From assembly GCF_000247815.1 (NCBI RefSeq), contig NW_004775935.1, positions 393,483 through 457,482 of the forward strand: 64,000 bases of DNA, read 5' to 3'. Below the pieces are notes generated by a model. It was given only the letters and a program-made list of their open reading frames with translations, did no database searches and was not told the DNA's origin. Numbering within the stretch: the stretch's first letter is position 1; every line of letters begins with the position of its first letter. A program made the translations under genes and the position numbers. This document shows positions 1 to 15,778 of the stretch, piece by piece. The DNA comes from Ficedula albicollis (taxonomy: Eukaryota; Chordata; Aves; Passeriformes; Muscicapidae).

Positions 1-1636
1 GAGCTCATGAATGAGAATGTGCTTGACTATGAGTAGTGTGGAAAAATGAGTTACCATTCTTATTCATCGTCTTCCTTCTGAGCCTCTTCCATTTTGCAGA
101 GAGAGGAGATGAAGCTTGCATTGATCACAACACAGCTGTAACACTCACCCCACTTTTGCAAGGTCACTGTGTCCCCCGAAGTGCTCAGGAGAGAAGTAGA
201 CATGCAGGCTGTTTCTACACTTCCACTGCTCCAGAGCTGGAGCGGTTTAATTGAAAAATTTGCTTTTCTGCTGTGCGGGTAGATATTGTGTCCCTGAGGA
301 ATGTTAAGCATTAAGCTTTCCTGTATCTTTGCCATTCTCACAAGCTATGACCTTGTGTACAGCAGTGTTACTGCCAGACCTCAGGCGCACCAGATCACCT
401 GAAGCACTCTATTTTTCGATATTGTTTACAAGACAACCATTTGGGAATACAAATAGAGAGCACAGCACAGGAAGCATTCGGAATTTCCAGAAATCACACC
501 ATATGCCTCTCAGGGGGTTATAATTTGGTGAAAGCAGAATCATGCTCTTTCAGAGCCCATTGTTTCTCAGTGCCACAATTGTCACAGATTATCAGTCTAC
601 CCTTTTCTTCTTTTTTACAAAGGGGGCTGATAGTAATTTTCCTCCATGCTAGTAATTTGTTTTCTCTATGACGTTACCATTTTATTTTTGCAGGACTTGC
701 CATTTTTAAACATAAAATGTATATTATGAAAGTTTGAGCAACTTTCATTAAGAATATCTGTTATTTCATTTCTGTAATTTAAAAAAGCCACACCAACTAA
801 CACTCAGATGCTTCAGTTTTCTCTGTATGTCTAATGAATTCAAACAGCTGAGGGCCAACATGCAAATGACAGCTTGAAAGAGAATGAAACATGTGGAGTG
901 CATTTCCACGGGCAGTGACAGCAGTGCTTACTGCATTATCACATTATCACAATAATGCCACAATAGAGCCTAAGACATGGATAAGGACCCTATTTTTCTA
1001 TGCAAACACCAAGTAAGATGAACTTCTTTGTCATGTCTAAGGACACAGAGTGGTATGGTATATTATATATATAAATAAAATAGATTGCTGCCATTAAATG
1101 AGAAGTTGTACATGTATATGCTCTTGGTTCGTGACAAACGAGAGGGAAAACATAGCAGTCTGAAGCCTTTTTGCCAGTGCATGTTAATATGCCGGGTTGG
1201 ACAGTGTTCACAAAGGCAGGAAATAATTATTGAATCATCAAATGCAACTGAGTTATTTTCTGAGCCAGGGTTCTGAGCCCAAGTCTTTAAATTGAGACTG
1301 TTGCCTAGATGGGCACAGTAGATGAAGAAATAACACAGGGCAGTGTGGTGTGGTGATCTCTGCATTTTGCCATCTTTGCCAAGAAAAGAGGGGATTGGAA
1401 CATTATAATGAAATGTATTTTCCATTCGTTTTTTTTCTGCAAAAGATCTAACCTGGATGGAAAGGCAGCTCCTTCTTTTGGAAGTTTCAGAAAAGTATTG
1501 TGGGAGCTGAGAAGGATAAGTGATTGTTATCCTCTCTCACTCATGAGGAAGGACACAGGAGGCTTAAAGTAAGAGGGTTCTGATAGACCCCTGATAGGCT
1601 GAGCTGCAGGTGGGTGAAGGCTATCTGTAGATAATC
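1..1636. other. AT-rich unique sequence, nothing recognised
   Basis: Only short open frames without family resemblance (the longest is 120 codons on the minus strand, 1063-1425). A small TATATA-rich spot lies near 1060-1080. No repeat family recognised. Confidence 0.6.
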
Positions 1637-3475
1637 ACGTTCATGGTCCTCCTCTGGACTCTCTCCAGGAGCTCCATGTCTCTTTGGCACTGAGGATTCC
1701 ATCACTCATCATCACTGGACACAGCACTCCAGTTGTGCCTCACTTGGGCTGAGCACAGGGCCAGGATCATTTGCCTCGCCCTGCTGGCAATGCTCTTCCT
1801 AATGCACCCCAAAACACCATTGGCTTTCTTGGCCACCAGGGCACACTGCTGGCTCATGGGCACTTTGTTGTCCACGAGGATCCCAAGTCCTTCTCCACAG
1901 AGCCACTGTCTAGCTGGTGCCTGGAGTTATTCTTCCCCAGTAACCCTGCATTTGCTCTTGTCAAATTTCAGACAGTTCTTCTCCACCCATCTCTCTATCC
2001 TGTCAAGGTTGCACTCTTGCACTGGGGTATTGGCCGCTGCTCCCAGCTTTGTGCTGTCTGTGACCTGCTGAGGAGGCATCTGCTCCTTTGTCCAAATCAT
2101 TGTACTCAGTACTGAACCTTGGGGGCACCACTTGTGACAGGCCCCCAGCCAGACTCTGTCACTGACTGTTACCTTCTGGGATCTGCCATTCAGCTAGTTC
2201 TCAATACACATCCACATCCATTCATCAGGATGGCATTCCTGACTTTGCCTTTCATGATATCATGGTACCCAGAGCCTTGCTGAAGTTCAGGTAGATAACA
2301 TCCACCACTGTCCCCTCATCCATCCAGCCAGCTGTCCCATCGTAGGACATATAATCAGTTTTTAAGCATGACTCCCTTTTGGTGAATCCAGGCTCACTAT
2401 TCCTTATCACCTTCTTGTCTTTCACATGCCCAGAGATGGTACCCAGGATGAGCTACACTTCCAGGGACTGTGGTGAGGCTGACTGGCCAGTAGTCCCTTG
2501 GATCCTCCTTTTTTCCCATTTTGAAGACCAAAGTGACCCTTGCTTTCTTCCAGCCCTCAGGCACCTCTCCTGATCACCACGATTTTTCAAAGATGACTGT
2601 GAGTAGCCCAGCTATGGTGCCTGCCAGCTCCCTCAAGCATTCTTAGGTTTACCTAAGCAATCTCTAAGCCAAAGCCAACCTTCCTCAACCAAGGGAAAGT
2701 CTCTTCTTCCAGACCTTGTTCCTGGGTTGGGGATTGCTGAGGGCTGGTCTTGCAGTGAAGACTGAAGCCTGAAGACTGAAGGTGGCATTCAGTATCTCTG
2801 CTTTCTCTGCAGTCTCTGTTGCAGTACTTCCTGTTCCACACAGAAATAGGCTCACACTTTCCTTTTTGTTCCTGATGTATTGGAAAAAGTCCTTCTTGTT
2901 ATCCTGGATGTTCTTGGCCAGATTAATTCCAAAAGAGCCTTGGCTTTCCTTGTTGCATTTTTACATACTCTGACAACATCACAGTATTCAGCCCAGGTGG
3001 CCTGTCCTGGCTTTCCTCTCCTGCCTATGTTTGAGTTTTGACAGGAATTCCTTGCTCATCATGCACTGGTCTTGAACCTGGATGAAGTGATCATTGAATA
3101 TTGGCTCTCTAGGATCCTTCTTCCCTGTAGACCATGTTCACATGAAATTCTTCAGAGAAGGTCCCTGATGAGACTGAAGTTAACTCTCCTGAAGCCCAGA
3201 GATTTTCCTCCTCAAGCAATATAGAATTCCATGATCTTATGGTGACTTTAATGGAGGTTGCCACAGCCTTCACATCTGCAACCAGACCTTCCTTATTACA
3301 TAGTTTAAGGCCCAGCAGCACAGCTTTTCTGGTTGGCCCTTCCATCACCAGTAGCAGAAAGTTTCATCAATTTTTCCCAACCTCTGCTTCGATTGTTTGT
3401 GCTTTGCTGTGTTGTTCTTACAGCAGATGTTAGAGTGGCTGAAATCCCCTGTGAGAACCAGGACTTTGACTACAT
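1637..3475 (-). mobile_element. CR1 LINE, decayed, antisense, EN C-terminus to RT
   Basis: The minus strand is a 5'- and 3'-truncated CR1 retrotransposon covering the end of the endonuclease and much of the reverse transcriptase of ORF2, about 1.8 kb. On the minus strand the frame at 3109-3348 reads ...NKEGLVADVK, the CR1 endonuclease C-terminus, but the catalytic SDH that should follow is gone. Further along, the reverse transcriptase stretch LSKFADDTKL has become QQVTDSTKL (near 2045-2075), so the catalytic aspartate pair is lost. Many stops and indels break the frame. The + strand wording ('caccagggcacactgctggc', 'ccagccctcaggcacctctc') is the well-known antisense CR1 text. It is an old, dead copy. 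The outer ends are placed to within a few tens of bases. Confidence 0.9.
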
Positions 3476-5707
3476 AAAGGACTATGCTGAAGCAGGAGAC
3501 CATGGAAAAGATCTTTGCATCATTTTTTGGAAAGATATCAGTGGAGCAGAATGGCATTTGGCAGGCTAGAGGATGTGATATTGGGATAATGTAGTCACAT
3601 AATAACAATAATGAAATAATGTCTCCATTTATTATACTTTTGTCTGCTTAGGGGTTAGGATGAATAATGATTATTTGTAGTAAGAATACAATTTTAGGAA
3701 ACAAAGTAGATGTGTGTTATGAGTGCATGAGCTTTGTCATACTCCAAAATTAACTGCCCAAGTAAGAGGTTTTTAAAAGCGTTTCTTGACAGGCCAAGGA
3801 TGCATGGGCTGTGAAGCTGGTTGTGTATTAGGGGTGCTTCCAAGAAGGTAATAAATCTCTGGATGCTTAGCAGTGGAAACCCATTTGCAATTAATAAATG
3901 ATATTTTAATACTTCTTTGCTTTGAATTTGGCATGGAGAATTCTCACTGATTGCTACTGCCCCATTGTATGCTGGCAGGGTCACAGTCTTCTGGATGATA
4001 TTATCTAGATTTATATTTTCTGTGTTTCGGGGTTGTCTCTAGTATTATCTACAAGTTTGAAAGCTGAGTTTCAACTCTATTGAGCACTTCAATCACTACA
4101 GAATTGCTATGCTTTTATAGAGCAAATCATATGTACTCTGACCTTGAGAGGTATGATTTTAAACTCTTAAAAAAAAATCACACTTTCTGACAATCAAAAA
4201 TGGCTGGCATCTCTAACGTGACAATTTTAAGGTGAAAAACCCAGGGGTTTAGCGAAGTGTTAGGAAACATTGTATAAGGTGCAAGTGCAGGTGAGCTGCT
4301 TATTGACTTCTAACATAGTTTGCTGTTCTGGAGAAAAAAGTTGAGGTATGTGGGAAAATGAAACTCCGTTTAGGAAAAAAAAAAAGTGTTTCTGTTGATT
4401 TGTATAAAGCATTTGACTAGCTTAACTTGAATTAGACTAGATTAGTTTACTAAACTAGAATACTTGAAATTAGAGTTGATAACAGGCTTTCAGCATGAGA
4501 CAATCAGCTAATATATTAGTGCTGAAAGATAGCAATATAAGGAATGTCTGTTAGAAAATTACACAGTTAAATAGCTTTAATATTTTTAAATGAGCATTTC
4601 ACAGTTATCTTTAAAGAATTGTTTAGTGTGATTAAAGATTGTGGAGTGAAAAATGCCAACTCACTGTGTCAGTTTTCTATTCCTCAGACAAATGTCTGAG
4701 GGAAAAACTTTTTTATGCTTACTTCATTATTCATTAACTACTCTGAAATATTATATGTAAGGTTCAAGATGGTAGACCTAATTTATGAAAGTGGTTTTCT
4801 TATTTTGCAACAGATTTATCCTTAACTTCATTAGCTAACCAGAAGTGAATGTAAGTGTACATAGTGCTCTCTTTACGGCTTATACCAGAGATGTAGAAGA
4901 GGAATATTCAAATACATGTACCTTTCATTGCATCTAAATTTTAGGTATTTAAAATGTCGTTTATTTTTTTTTAATCTAAGTAAGCTGTATGACAGGTTAC
5001 ATGTTATTAACAAAAAATTAATTGAGCCAATGTCTTTGAATATGGAGGCACATGAATTTAGGTACCTAAAAATGCACTGATGCCAGTGAAGTAAACATGT
5101 GACTAATTGGATGGATCCATGCTTGTCCAACTCCTAGCAGAGTGGATTTGGAGGGAAGTTAGAAGTTATGTGCAGTGCTTTGCAGCTAATCTCTGTTACT
5201 GTTCTGTGGGAATAGAGTTATGATTTGCATCAGCTTTAGGCAAAACCATACCATGAATAATACACAGAGCTTGCACAATTTTTTAAATTTTAGATTAAGG
5301 CGTGTACAATTTCTATTTGTTTAACCACTTAGCAACATCTCCTTGAAGCACATCTTCAATGCAAAACATCATGCAGGAAATAGATCAGTTCTCAGGTGCA
5401 AACCACTTCAAAAGCTCAGGGCAAGAAACAGAAATTTATATCTAGCAGCTCTAGTATGGAGAAATGGTTAGCTCTTTTTGAAAAACTACTCCAATGTGTA
5501 TTAAGGCGAGTGGAACAGAATGGTTCCAATGCAGCCAGTGGATGCAACATGGTGGAGGATATGTGGAAAGTACATGGATTATACATGAGTCACCTTTATT
5601 TCAAATTTTACTTGGAATCTGGACTCTGCACATGAACAGTACATAAAAGCAGTTGCTCTGAAATACATGTGTGTTCTTACAGTTTTATTAGCTTACACTG
5701 AAGAGGG
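3476..5707. other. AT-rich unique sequence, nothing recognised
   Basis: No coding, RNA gene or mobile element seen. The edge with the CR1 at 1637-3475 is gradual and may extend some tens of bases further. Confidence 0.55.
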
Positions 5708-5853
5708 TCATTTTCTCAGAGACATGACTTCATTTTGGTGGTGGTCTTTATTTTTTAAAACATACTGTAAGTGTTTTCTCTCATTTTCTCAGAGGCATGA
5801 CTTCATTTTGGTGGTGGTCTTCATTTTTTAAAGCACGCTGTAAGTGGTTTCTC
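5708..5853 (+). repeat. Tandem duplication, 73 bp unit
   Basis: TCATTTTCTCAGAG begins copies at 5708 and 5781. Both carry CATGACTTCATTTTGGTGGT and CTGTAAGTG, with a handful of substitutions. No mobile-element text is recognised in it. Confidence 0.9.
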
Positions 5854-9273
<3,420 letters not shown>

Positions 9274-10919
9274 ATTATTTAGGAGCAGTGAATTAAAATT
9301 ATTCTGAAAATCCTTGAAGGCTGGAAGCTTCTATCATTATCTGAAATTTCCAGCTCAATTATTTGGCTCCTGAACCACTTGATAGTTTAAAAGAGAAACC
9401 TTTCTGGCCCATTATCTTTTGGTGTGTGACTAAAGCCTCAGTCATTTAACGTCTCTGGTCTTGAACCAATTCTATCTATCTGTGATGCCATTGAGCAGAG
9501 GGTGTTTTCATTTCCTCACAGACCCCTGCACACCCGCTCTTTATAAGGGTGTCTTGTCTCTTGGGATGGAGGCAGGACCCGGGTTTTTCTCTTGCTGAAG
9601 TTTTTAGCAAAGTACTGTTAAGAACAGGAACCATGGCATTGCTACATGTACCTCACACACCTGTTTGTGCCTCTAGACGTGATGGAGGGGTGACAGTGGT
9701 GGCCTGTGGCTGTGCTGCCAGGGCTACTGACCACGCCCTGGTGGCCTCTGCTGCCTTGGCTGGTAGTGGGTATGGATGGCTGCTTCCTTGCTTTGAGACG
9801 GGACAGCACTTCTTTGATGGCTTGGAGGAGGATGGATTTCATTGGGAATGATGGTGAGGGGCTACACAGGACAGGGATAATTTGCCATGCCACCTGTATT
9901 AGGCAGTGGACGTGACCATGGGGCAAAATCTGTGTGTGGCTGGGGGTCCTGAATCTTTCTGGTTACAAGTCCATGAGGTGGACAGCTGGGATCCCAAGGA
10001 CTTGCTTTGTTGCTGATGCAACAAGGGTAAAATTATATTGTACTATATTATATGTATGTATGTATATTGTATTACATTATATAAACACTTGAGCTTTCTC
10101 TGACTTCATCCTCTTTATGTGTTTCCTCATCAGCTTCATGGGCAGGTATTCTTTCTTTGGGACTATAGAATGCTTTCAAAACAGTTCTAGTCCTATTTAT
10201 GCCAATTCCAACATCTCAAGCTGGCAGCAGTCCAGTTACAACATACAAATTTGGTGTGATTCCATTCTAGTCACTATAGGATGCCTCAAGGTATAGTTGT
10301 AACTTGAATATTAAGATGTGCTTACACTTTTATTGTAGAGTAGTGAGCAAGTTCTGCCAAAAAAAATATCAATGGAACATTTTATTTTTCAGTGTGAGTG
10401 TCATATTATTCCTATTATTTAAGTTAAACAGTACATCTTGGAAGCTTTTTCATGGTAGTATCTATACTATGGTTGGGGATATACTTAGGGTACAAAAAGT
10501 CTTCAGGAATGGGACAGACCCATTGGCTTAAGCATTACTGAATGCTTGAAACTTGCTTAACATGGTACTGGTGAAATTCAGCAAATCTGAACTGAGCCTT
10601 TACTTCTTTGTTTTATGGATGGTTCTTGGTGAGGTTGTAAGCAATCTTCTTGTATTAATCTAAATTCTCTAATTTAGTCCTAACTTGCAGTAATCCAGAG
10701 GCATTTGCTTCAAATTTTTAAAATATTCTCAGTTGTTGGCCCTTTCTTTTTTAATTGCATGCTGAATATATCTTTGCAAAAGGCAAAGTATTCATATTCA
10801 CATATAATATTGCAAGGTCTGTATTTTCCACTATAGTCAATCTGTGGATGAAGAATCAAATGTACCAGAATCCTTCCTGGAGTTCTTTGGTTTGTGCCTG
10901 TTCAGGGTTTGGTTTTTTT
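9274..10919. other. Unassigned, with GC-richer patch 9480-10010
   Basis: The patch contains a TATA-like CTCTTTATAAGGG (9537-9549) and several overlapping open frames of 69-100 codons with no recognisable domain. It may be an old LTR or simply GC-richer unique DNA. The rest is AT-rich, with a TATG-rich spot near 10051-10075. Confidence 0.4.
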
Positions 10920-11510
10920 CGTTGCTCACTAACAAAGAAGGTCTCACATGTGAAGTTATCATTTGCACTGTCTTGGCCACAGTGACCATGAAGGGAGCAA
11001 GTTTAAAATTTCTGTTGTCAGGAGGAAATGTGACAGCAAAACTTCAACCCTGGGCATGGGGAGAGCAGACTCCAGGCTTCTCAGGGAATTAGTTAGTGAG
11101 GTCCTGTAGGAAATGCTTTTGAAAGTGCTGGGGCACATCAGTGCTGGTCACTTTCTAAGGACCTCCTCCAAAGGACACAGGAACAGCAGTTCCCAAATGT
11201 CACCTGTCAAGCAGGCAAAGTGGTAGGCTGGCTGAGCAAAGGCCTTCTTTTGGTGATAAGGGAAAAAAGGAAAGTGTAAGCAGAGTGGAAGCAAGGTCTG
11301 GTGACATGGAAACTACACAGAGATGCTGCTTGTCACTGTAGGGAGAAAATTTGTGTGGCCAAAGCTCAACTGAAGTTGGAGCTGGCAAAGACTGTGGGGG
11401 ATAAAAAAAGGGAATTTTTGAAAATACAGTGATAGCAAGAGGCAGCCCAGAAATGACATTGGCCTGTTGCAGAATGAGGATGGTCACCTCACGAACAAGA
11501 CAAGCCAGAG

Positions 11511-11759
11511 TTGTTAAATGCTTCTTTTGCCTCTGTCTTCAACACTGATGATGGGCTCTGGGAGTCCCAGTGTCTTGAGATGGTTGACTGTGGGTGTGAC
11601 AATCATAAACCCTCAGTTGACTCTGAAGTTGTGTGGGATCTGCTGCTCCAGCTGGATCCTTACAAATCTATGGCACCTGATGGGACTCATCTGAGAATAC
11701 TAAAGTATTTAACACTGCCTCCTGTCATTGTGAGGTCTTGCTCAATGACTTTTGAGTGA
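11511..11759 (+). pseudogene. CR1 ORF2 remnant, RT N-terminal part
   Basis: This open frame of 82 codons lies inside the sense CR1. It carries ASVFNTDDGLWES and LDPYKSMAPDGT, matching the conserved RT1-RT2 region of CR1 ORF2 ('LDPYKSMGPDG'). It ends at a stop within the element, with frameshifts either side. It is a relic of a retrotransposon protein, not a host gene. Confidence 0.8.
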
Positions 11760-11939
11760 TCTTGGGAATCTGAAGAGTTCTGAGTTGACTGAAATGTGTC
11801 AAATGTCCCGATTTTCAAGAAGGATGAAAAGGAGGACCCTGGAAGCTGTAGGCTTGTCAGTCTCCCTTCAGTGACTTGTAAAATTATGGAGATGATTATT
11901 CTGGGAATTACTGAAAAACACTAAAGGGTAATGCAGTCA

Positions 11940-12217
11940 CTGGTTGTAGCTAGCATGGTTTGAGAGCAAAGCCTAATCTTCTGTTGAACTTAATTTTCTT
12001 TCATGACAAGGTAACCCACCCAGCTGACCAAGGGAAGCCAGTAAAGTTTTCAATACTGTCCCTCACTGGATCTTTCTGATCGGTCACAGCCAGCACAACT
12101 TCATGGGAAGAAAGTCCTGCTTATCAACCTGGTTTCCTTTCCTGACAAGGTAACTCACCCAGCTGACCAAGGGAAGCCAGTAAAGTTTTCAATACTGTCT
12201 CTCACTGGATCCTTCTG
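11940..12217 (+). repeat. Tandem duplication, 139 bp unit, inside CR1
   Basis: Two head-to-tail copies of one CR1 RT segment lie at about 11940-12078 and 12079-12217. The second half of the unit (12005-12077 against 12144-12216, starting GACAAGGTAAC) differs at only 3 of 73 positions. The first half (about 65 bp) is matched at only about 60%. Confidence 0.8.
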
Positions 12218-12525
12218 GACAAAATGTGCAGCCCAGAGCTGGATAACCCCATCATGGGTCACGGGCCAGGCACAAAGGGTTACAGAGAATGGGGTGACAT
12301 CAGACTGGGGACCTGTCACTGGTGGGGTTCCACAGGGCTCCATCCTCGGCCCTCTGCTCTTCAACATCTTCATAAATGACTGGACACAGGACTGGAAGGG
12401 ACACTGAGCAAGTCTGCAGATAACACTAAACTGGGAGGAGCTGTTGACTCCCTCGAGGGCAGGGAGGCCCTGCAGAGAGACCTTGACAAGTCAGGGGCTG
12501 GGCAACCCCCAACCATATGGAGTTG

Positions 12526-14047
12526 CACAGGTGACATAATACCTGCTTCAGTGGAGGAAATTAATGACTTGTATGTCCCAGTTTCAGAGCCTGGACTGGT
12601 TCTGAATTTGCAATTACAAGTATGCCTTTCAGTTGCTGCTGCCTCATTCAGCATGATATTGTGACTTATCAACTTGAAGCCAGTATTGTACAATCTGTCA
12701 CTAGTTGAGCTCTCTTGGTCTTCCCTCCCATCTCTCCTTCTCCCTGCATACATACTCATTTTGAGGTTGAGATGTACTTTCCCAACACACTGAAGACAAT
12801 TTGTTTATTTTGATGCAATTTCTCATGAAAGGTGATTTGTAGAGAGTTTATAGCAGTTTCTTTCTAGAGGGCTGGATGCAGCACCACTGGAATGGCTCGC
12901 AAGGGCCAACCTCCCCAAAGCTCCATTCGCAGGTTTTGGGTGAAAATCTCGTATCCTGATCATGATCTGTAATTATTTTATGAATCACGCTGACTTGGTC
13001 ATTGAGATATTTACTCTGTGAATATCACAATTAGCAAAGAGCTACATAATTGATTTGATTCTACTGGAAGTAGACCTTGATTAATTCAGTGTCCACAAAG
13101 ACAGGTATCAGAGAGTAGTTTCTCTATGCTGATTCCAGTGCCAAAGGCACTGCATGTTCTCTAAGCAATTGGGAACTGAAGCAGCATGTTGCAGCTACTT
13201 CCCAAAGCCCTGGGAGAGTGGGGGAAGAATTTCCTGCCAGAATGTGAAAGGCATTGCATATCTGGGCCATTGGTGGAGCCTTGACACAGTACAAGCTGGC
13301 TGTGGACCAGAATCTGCCATTTAAAATAATTTTATGCCTGGTTTAACATGTTGGAAACCCATAAGCAGTAGAAACCAGTAAGCAAATAGAATGGTTCAGC
13401 ATCAGCCACTGCTTTCAAAACACTGAAGAATTAATTTCAAAAAAATCTCAAGATAAATGTAGGATTTTGTGGATGTAGTGGGTTTACTTATGTGTTTTCA
13501 CTGCTGGGCAGATACTGCTGTCATTTTGCAATATATTACAGCACTATAATCAAAATATAAAACTGCAGCTACTCTTATGGACAGTCACCTTCACTTTAAC
13601 TTTCTTACTCCTGTATATTTTGTACTTCCTTTGTAAAATCTGATTTTACTAATTTGTAATGATTCTTACTGATAAATCTTACTCAGAGAAAATGGAAAGA
13701 AGGAAACAGACGGAGAACTGAACTAGACCAAGAAAAGTAAGAAATGAAGGACAATGTAGAAAGTGATGCTGTTGTCAGAAAGGGGAAAAGAAAAAGCACC
13801 TACTTCTAAAGCTTTAAAGAGGCATAACATGTTTGCAATTTTTTATTGCTTTCTTGTTTAACTTCTGTCAATTAATTCAGGATCTTTTCAAAGGGTCATA
13901 ATTATTTTTTAATACTGGACTGTTGAGTTGAAGTTTTCTGCTCCGTTGTTGGATAATAATTGCTCTGTACAATTAAGAATTTTATCATACTTAAAGTATG
14001 AGACAACTGCATTAGTGGCATTTTCTGGATTTAATTATAGACTCATT
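12526..14047. other. Unique sequence, nothing recognised
   Basis: A 129-codon minus-strand frame (12370-12759) overlaps the end of the CR1 and has no domain. Otherwise nothing seen. Confidence 0.55.
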
Positions 14048-14245
14048 TAAATTGAAAGAGGCCTCTAAGATCATCAAGTCCAACCATAAAATTGACACTG
14101 CTAAGTCCACCACAAAATCATGTCCCTAAGCATGTCTGCATGTCTTTAAAATACCTCAGAGGCTGGTATTCTCAACCACATACCTGGGCAGCCTGTTTCA
14201 TAATGAGTAATTTTTTCTAATATCCAATTTGAACTAGCTTTTTAG
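14048..14245 (-). mobile_element. CR1 3' end fragment, antisense
   Basis: The + strand reads as antisense CR1 3' UTR ('cctctaagatcatcaagtcc', 'taagtccaccac', 'catgtccctaagc', 'ctgggcagcctgttt'). About 200 bp of the 3' end are present. Confidence 0.85.
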
Positions 14246-14964
14246 TGTTGATTAGTAGGACATGAGTAAAAGTTGCACCTGCAAGCTGTGAAAATGTCTG
14301 GCTAACATTCAAGTCAAATCTTTAGGGCAATTTTCAGAAGTCCATTTTCTCAAAGTCAATTTGACTCCTCCCCCTTGTGTGAATAGCACCTCCCTTTGTT
14401 GCAAAGGGGTGATAGAAAGAGCCGTTTCTAGCAGGGGGCACAACTACTGGCCTGCAGGTCAAGTCTCTGTATTAGTCAGCTTCTCTCTTTAACAGAAACA
14501 TAAAATAAAGTACAGCATATGGGGAACCACAGGCATGACCAGCTGAACTGTGGCCAAGTTGCATGCTAGCAAAAGACAGCATCTGCTATGTAATTCTTGT
14601 CAAAAAACAATACTAATCTCATTGGATCAGTATTTCACATGAGCTAATTTTTTCCTTTTACCTAGCTACAATAGGCATGGCTAATACTGTTTGCTAGGCA
14701 AGATATGTACAATTAAGATTTAGTGAAAGGCCTTGGTGTGGTGATGAAATCTGTGGAGAAGATGGTATGTGGCAGCTATGGAGTTGTAACACAACAGTGC
14801 TTAATAACAGTATTCAGGACATTTCAATTTGGTAGTGAAACTACAGTACTGAAATTCAGTACTGTACAATTAAGTACTGTAGCAAGCTGCAAAGTAATTA
14901 GGATCAAGTGATTTATTTCAAAGTGTATTAAGGAGAAGAGAATAATTTGAATGTGGAATGTCAG
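14246..14964. other. Unique sequence with a small palindrome
   Basis: Only the inverted repeat at 14842-14866 stands out. No coding or element text. Confidence 0.5.
14842..14866. repeat. Perfect 12 bp inverted repeat, 1 nt spacer
   Basis: TACAGTACTGAA is followed by one A and then its exact reverse complement TTCAGTACTGTA. A further AGTACTGTAG follows 8 bp later. It could form a small hairpin or serve as a dyad site; no known binding site is claimed. Confidence 0.8.
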
Positions 14965-15052
14965 TGTCCTGGTTTTGGCTGGGGTAGAGTTAATTGCTTC
15001 TCAGTACAGTGCTGTTTGGGACTCAGCAAGAAAATAATGTTGATAATTAGTG
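14965..15052 (+). mobile_element. 5' edge of an ERVL-like LTR, truncated
   Basis: The start TGTCCTGGTTTTGGCTGGGG, then TAGAGTTAATT and GAAAATAATGTTGATAA, matches the opening of a widespread avian ERVL-type LTR family. Only about 85 bp remain; at about 15053 the sequence switches to CR1, with no LTR 3' half and no internal region. It is an old LTR relic interrupted or deleted by the CR1 next to it. Confidence 0.7.
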
Positions 15053-15637
15053 CTGCTACACTGGGAGGAGCTGTTGACACCCTCAAAGACAGAAAGTCCC
15101 TGCAGTGAGACCTCAGCAAACCAAAGATCAGCAGTCACCAGCTGCATGAAGTATCATAAAGATGTCCAGGATTCTGCACCTGGGATGGGGCTGCCCTGGG
15201 GGTTGGGGAATGGGATGCTGGAGAGCAGTGCCATGGAAAGGCACCTGGGGGTCCTGGTCCGTGGCAAGCTGAACCTGAGTTAGCAGTGCCCTGGAGCCAG
15301 GAGGGCCAGCCCTGTCCTGGGGGCATCAGGGACAGCATCACAGCTGGGCAGGGAGGGGATTGTCCTGCTCTGCTCTGAGCTGGGGCAGCCTCACCTCCAG
15401 TGCTGGGGGCTGGTGTGAGTGACACAGTATGAGAAAAACTTTAAACTGTTAGAGAGTGTCCAAAGAAGAACTATAAAGATGGTGAATGGCTTTGAGGGGA
15501 AGCCATGTGAGTAGTGGCTGAGGTCACTTGGTCTGTTCATCATGGAGGAGAGTGAGGAGAGAGCTCATTGCAGTCTACACCTTTTTCATGAGAGGAAGAA
15601 GAGGGGCAGAAAACTGTGGTCGTGTGCTTAACTACTC
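15053..15637 (+). mobile_element. CR1 LINE, sense, RT end to 3' region
   Basis: It starts at CACTGGGAGGAGCTGTTGAC, the codons just after the CR1 active site, and continues through 'cacctgggggtcctggtccg', 'gggaggggattgtcctgctc' and 'gctgaggtcacttggtctgt' (the C-terminal part of ORF2). Its first 100 bp repeat the end of the copy at 10920-12525, so the two are separate insertions or overlapping pieces rather than one split element. It ends abruptly where an antisense CR1 begins. Confidence 0.88.
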
Positions 15638-15778
15638 TCTGAGGAAATAATTTCTTTCTAGCATCCAAGCTAAAATTGCACCATCTTTAAAAACACCATG
15701 CACCATACTCTCTGAGGAAATAATTTCTTTCTAGCATCCAAGCTAAAATTGCACCATCTGTTTAAAAACAGTGCCCGT
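15633..15778 (+). repeat. Tandem duplication, 73 bp unit
   Basis: TACTCTCTGAGGAAATAATT begins both copies, at 15633 and 15706. The copies are nearly identical up to GCACCATCT and differ at the end. The duplication lies at the 3' end of the antisense CR1 and arose after insertion. Confidence 0.88.

Larger units (their letters stand above)
10920..12525 (+). mobile_element. CR1 LINE, sense, EN C-terminus to RT
   Basis: This + strand CR1 fragment is about 1.6 kb. It starts at a remnant reading LLTNKEGL; the endonuclease triplet S-D-H is still readable at 10981-10989 but in a different frame, showing a frameshift between them. The reverse transcriptase N-terminal part is open at 11511-11759 with ASVFNTDDGLWES and LLQLDPYKSMAPDGT, both typical of CR1. 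Near 12404-12433 the active-site stretch LSKFADDTKLGG appears as [12 protein letters not shown], so one catalytic Asp is Asn. The copy ends in the region just after the active site, without the 3' UTR. It contains an internal tandem duplication (11940-12217). It cannot encode an active enzyme. Confidence 0.92.

Noticed and set aside
3985..4010. LLDD-encoding stretch as the missing FRMD3 exon
   Set aside because: The surrounding codons do not match the expected CTIRLLDDSE and a stop follows two codons later; no donor in phase 0.
9549..9926. Overlapping frames of 69-100 codons as a small gene
   Set aside because: No domain, no splice context, frames open on both strands as expected in GC-richer DNA.
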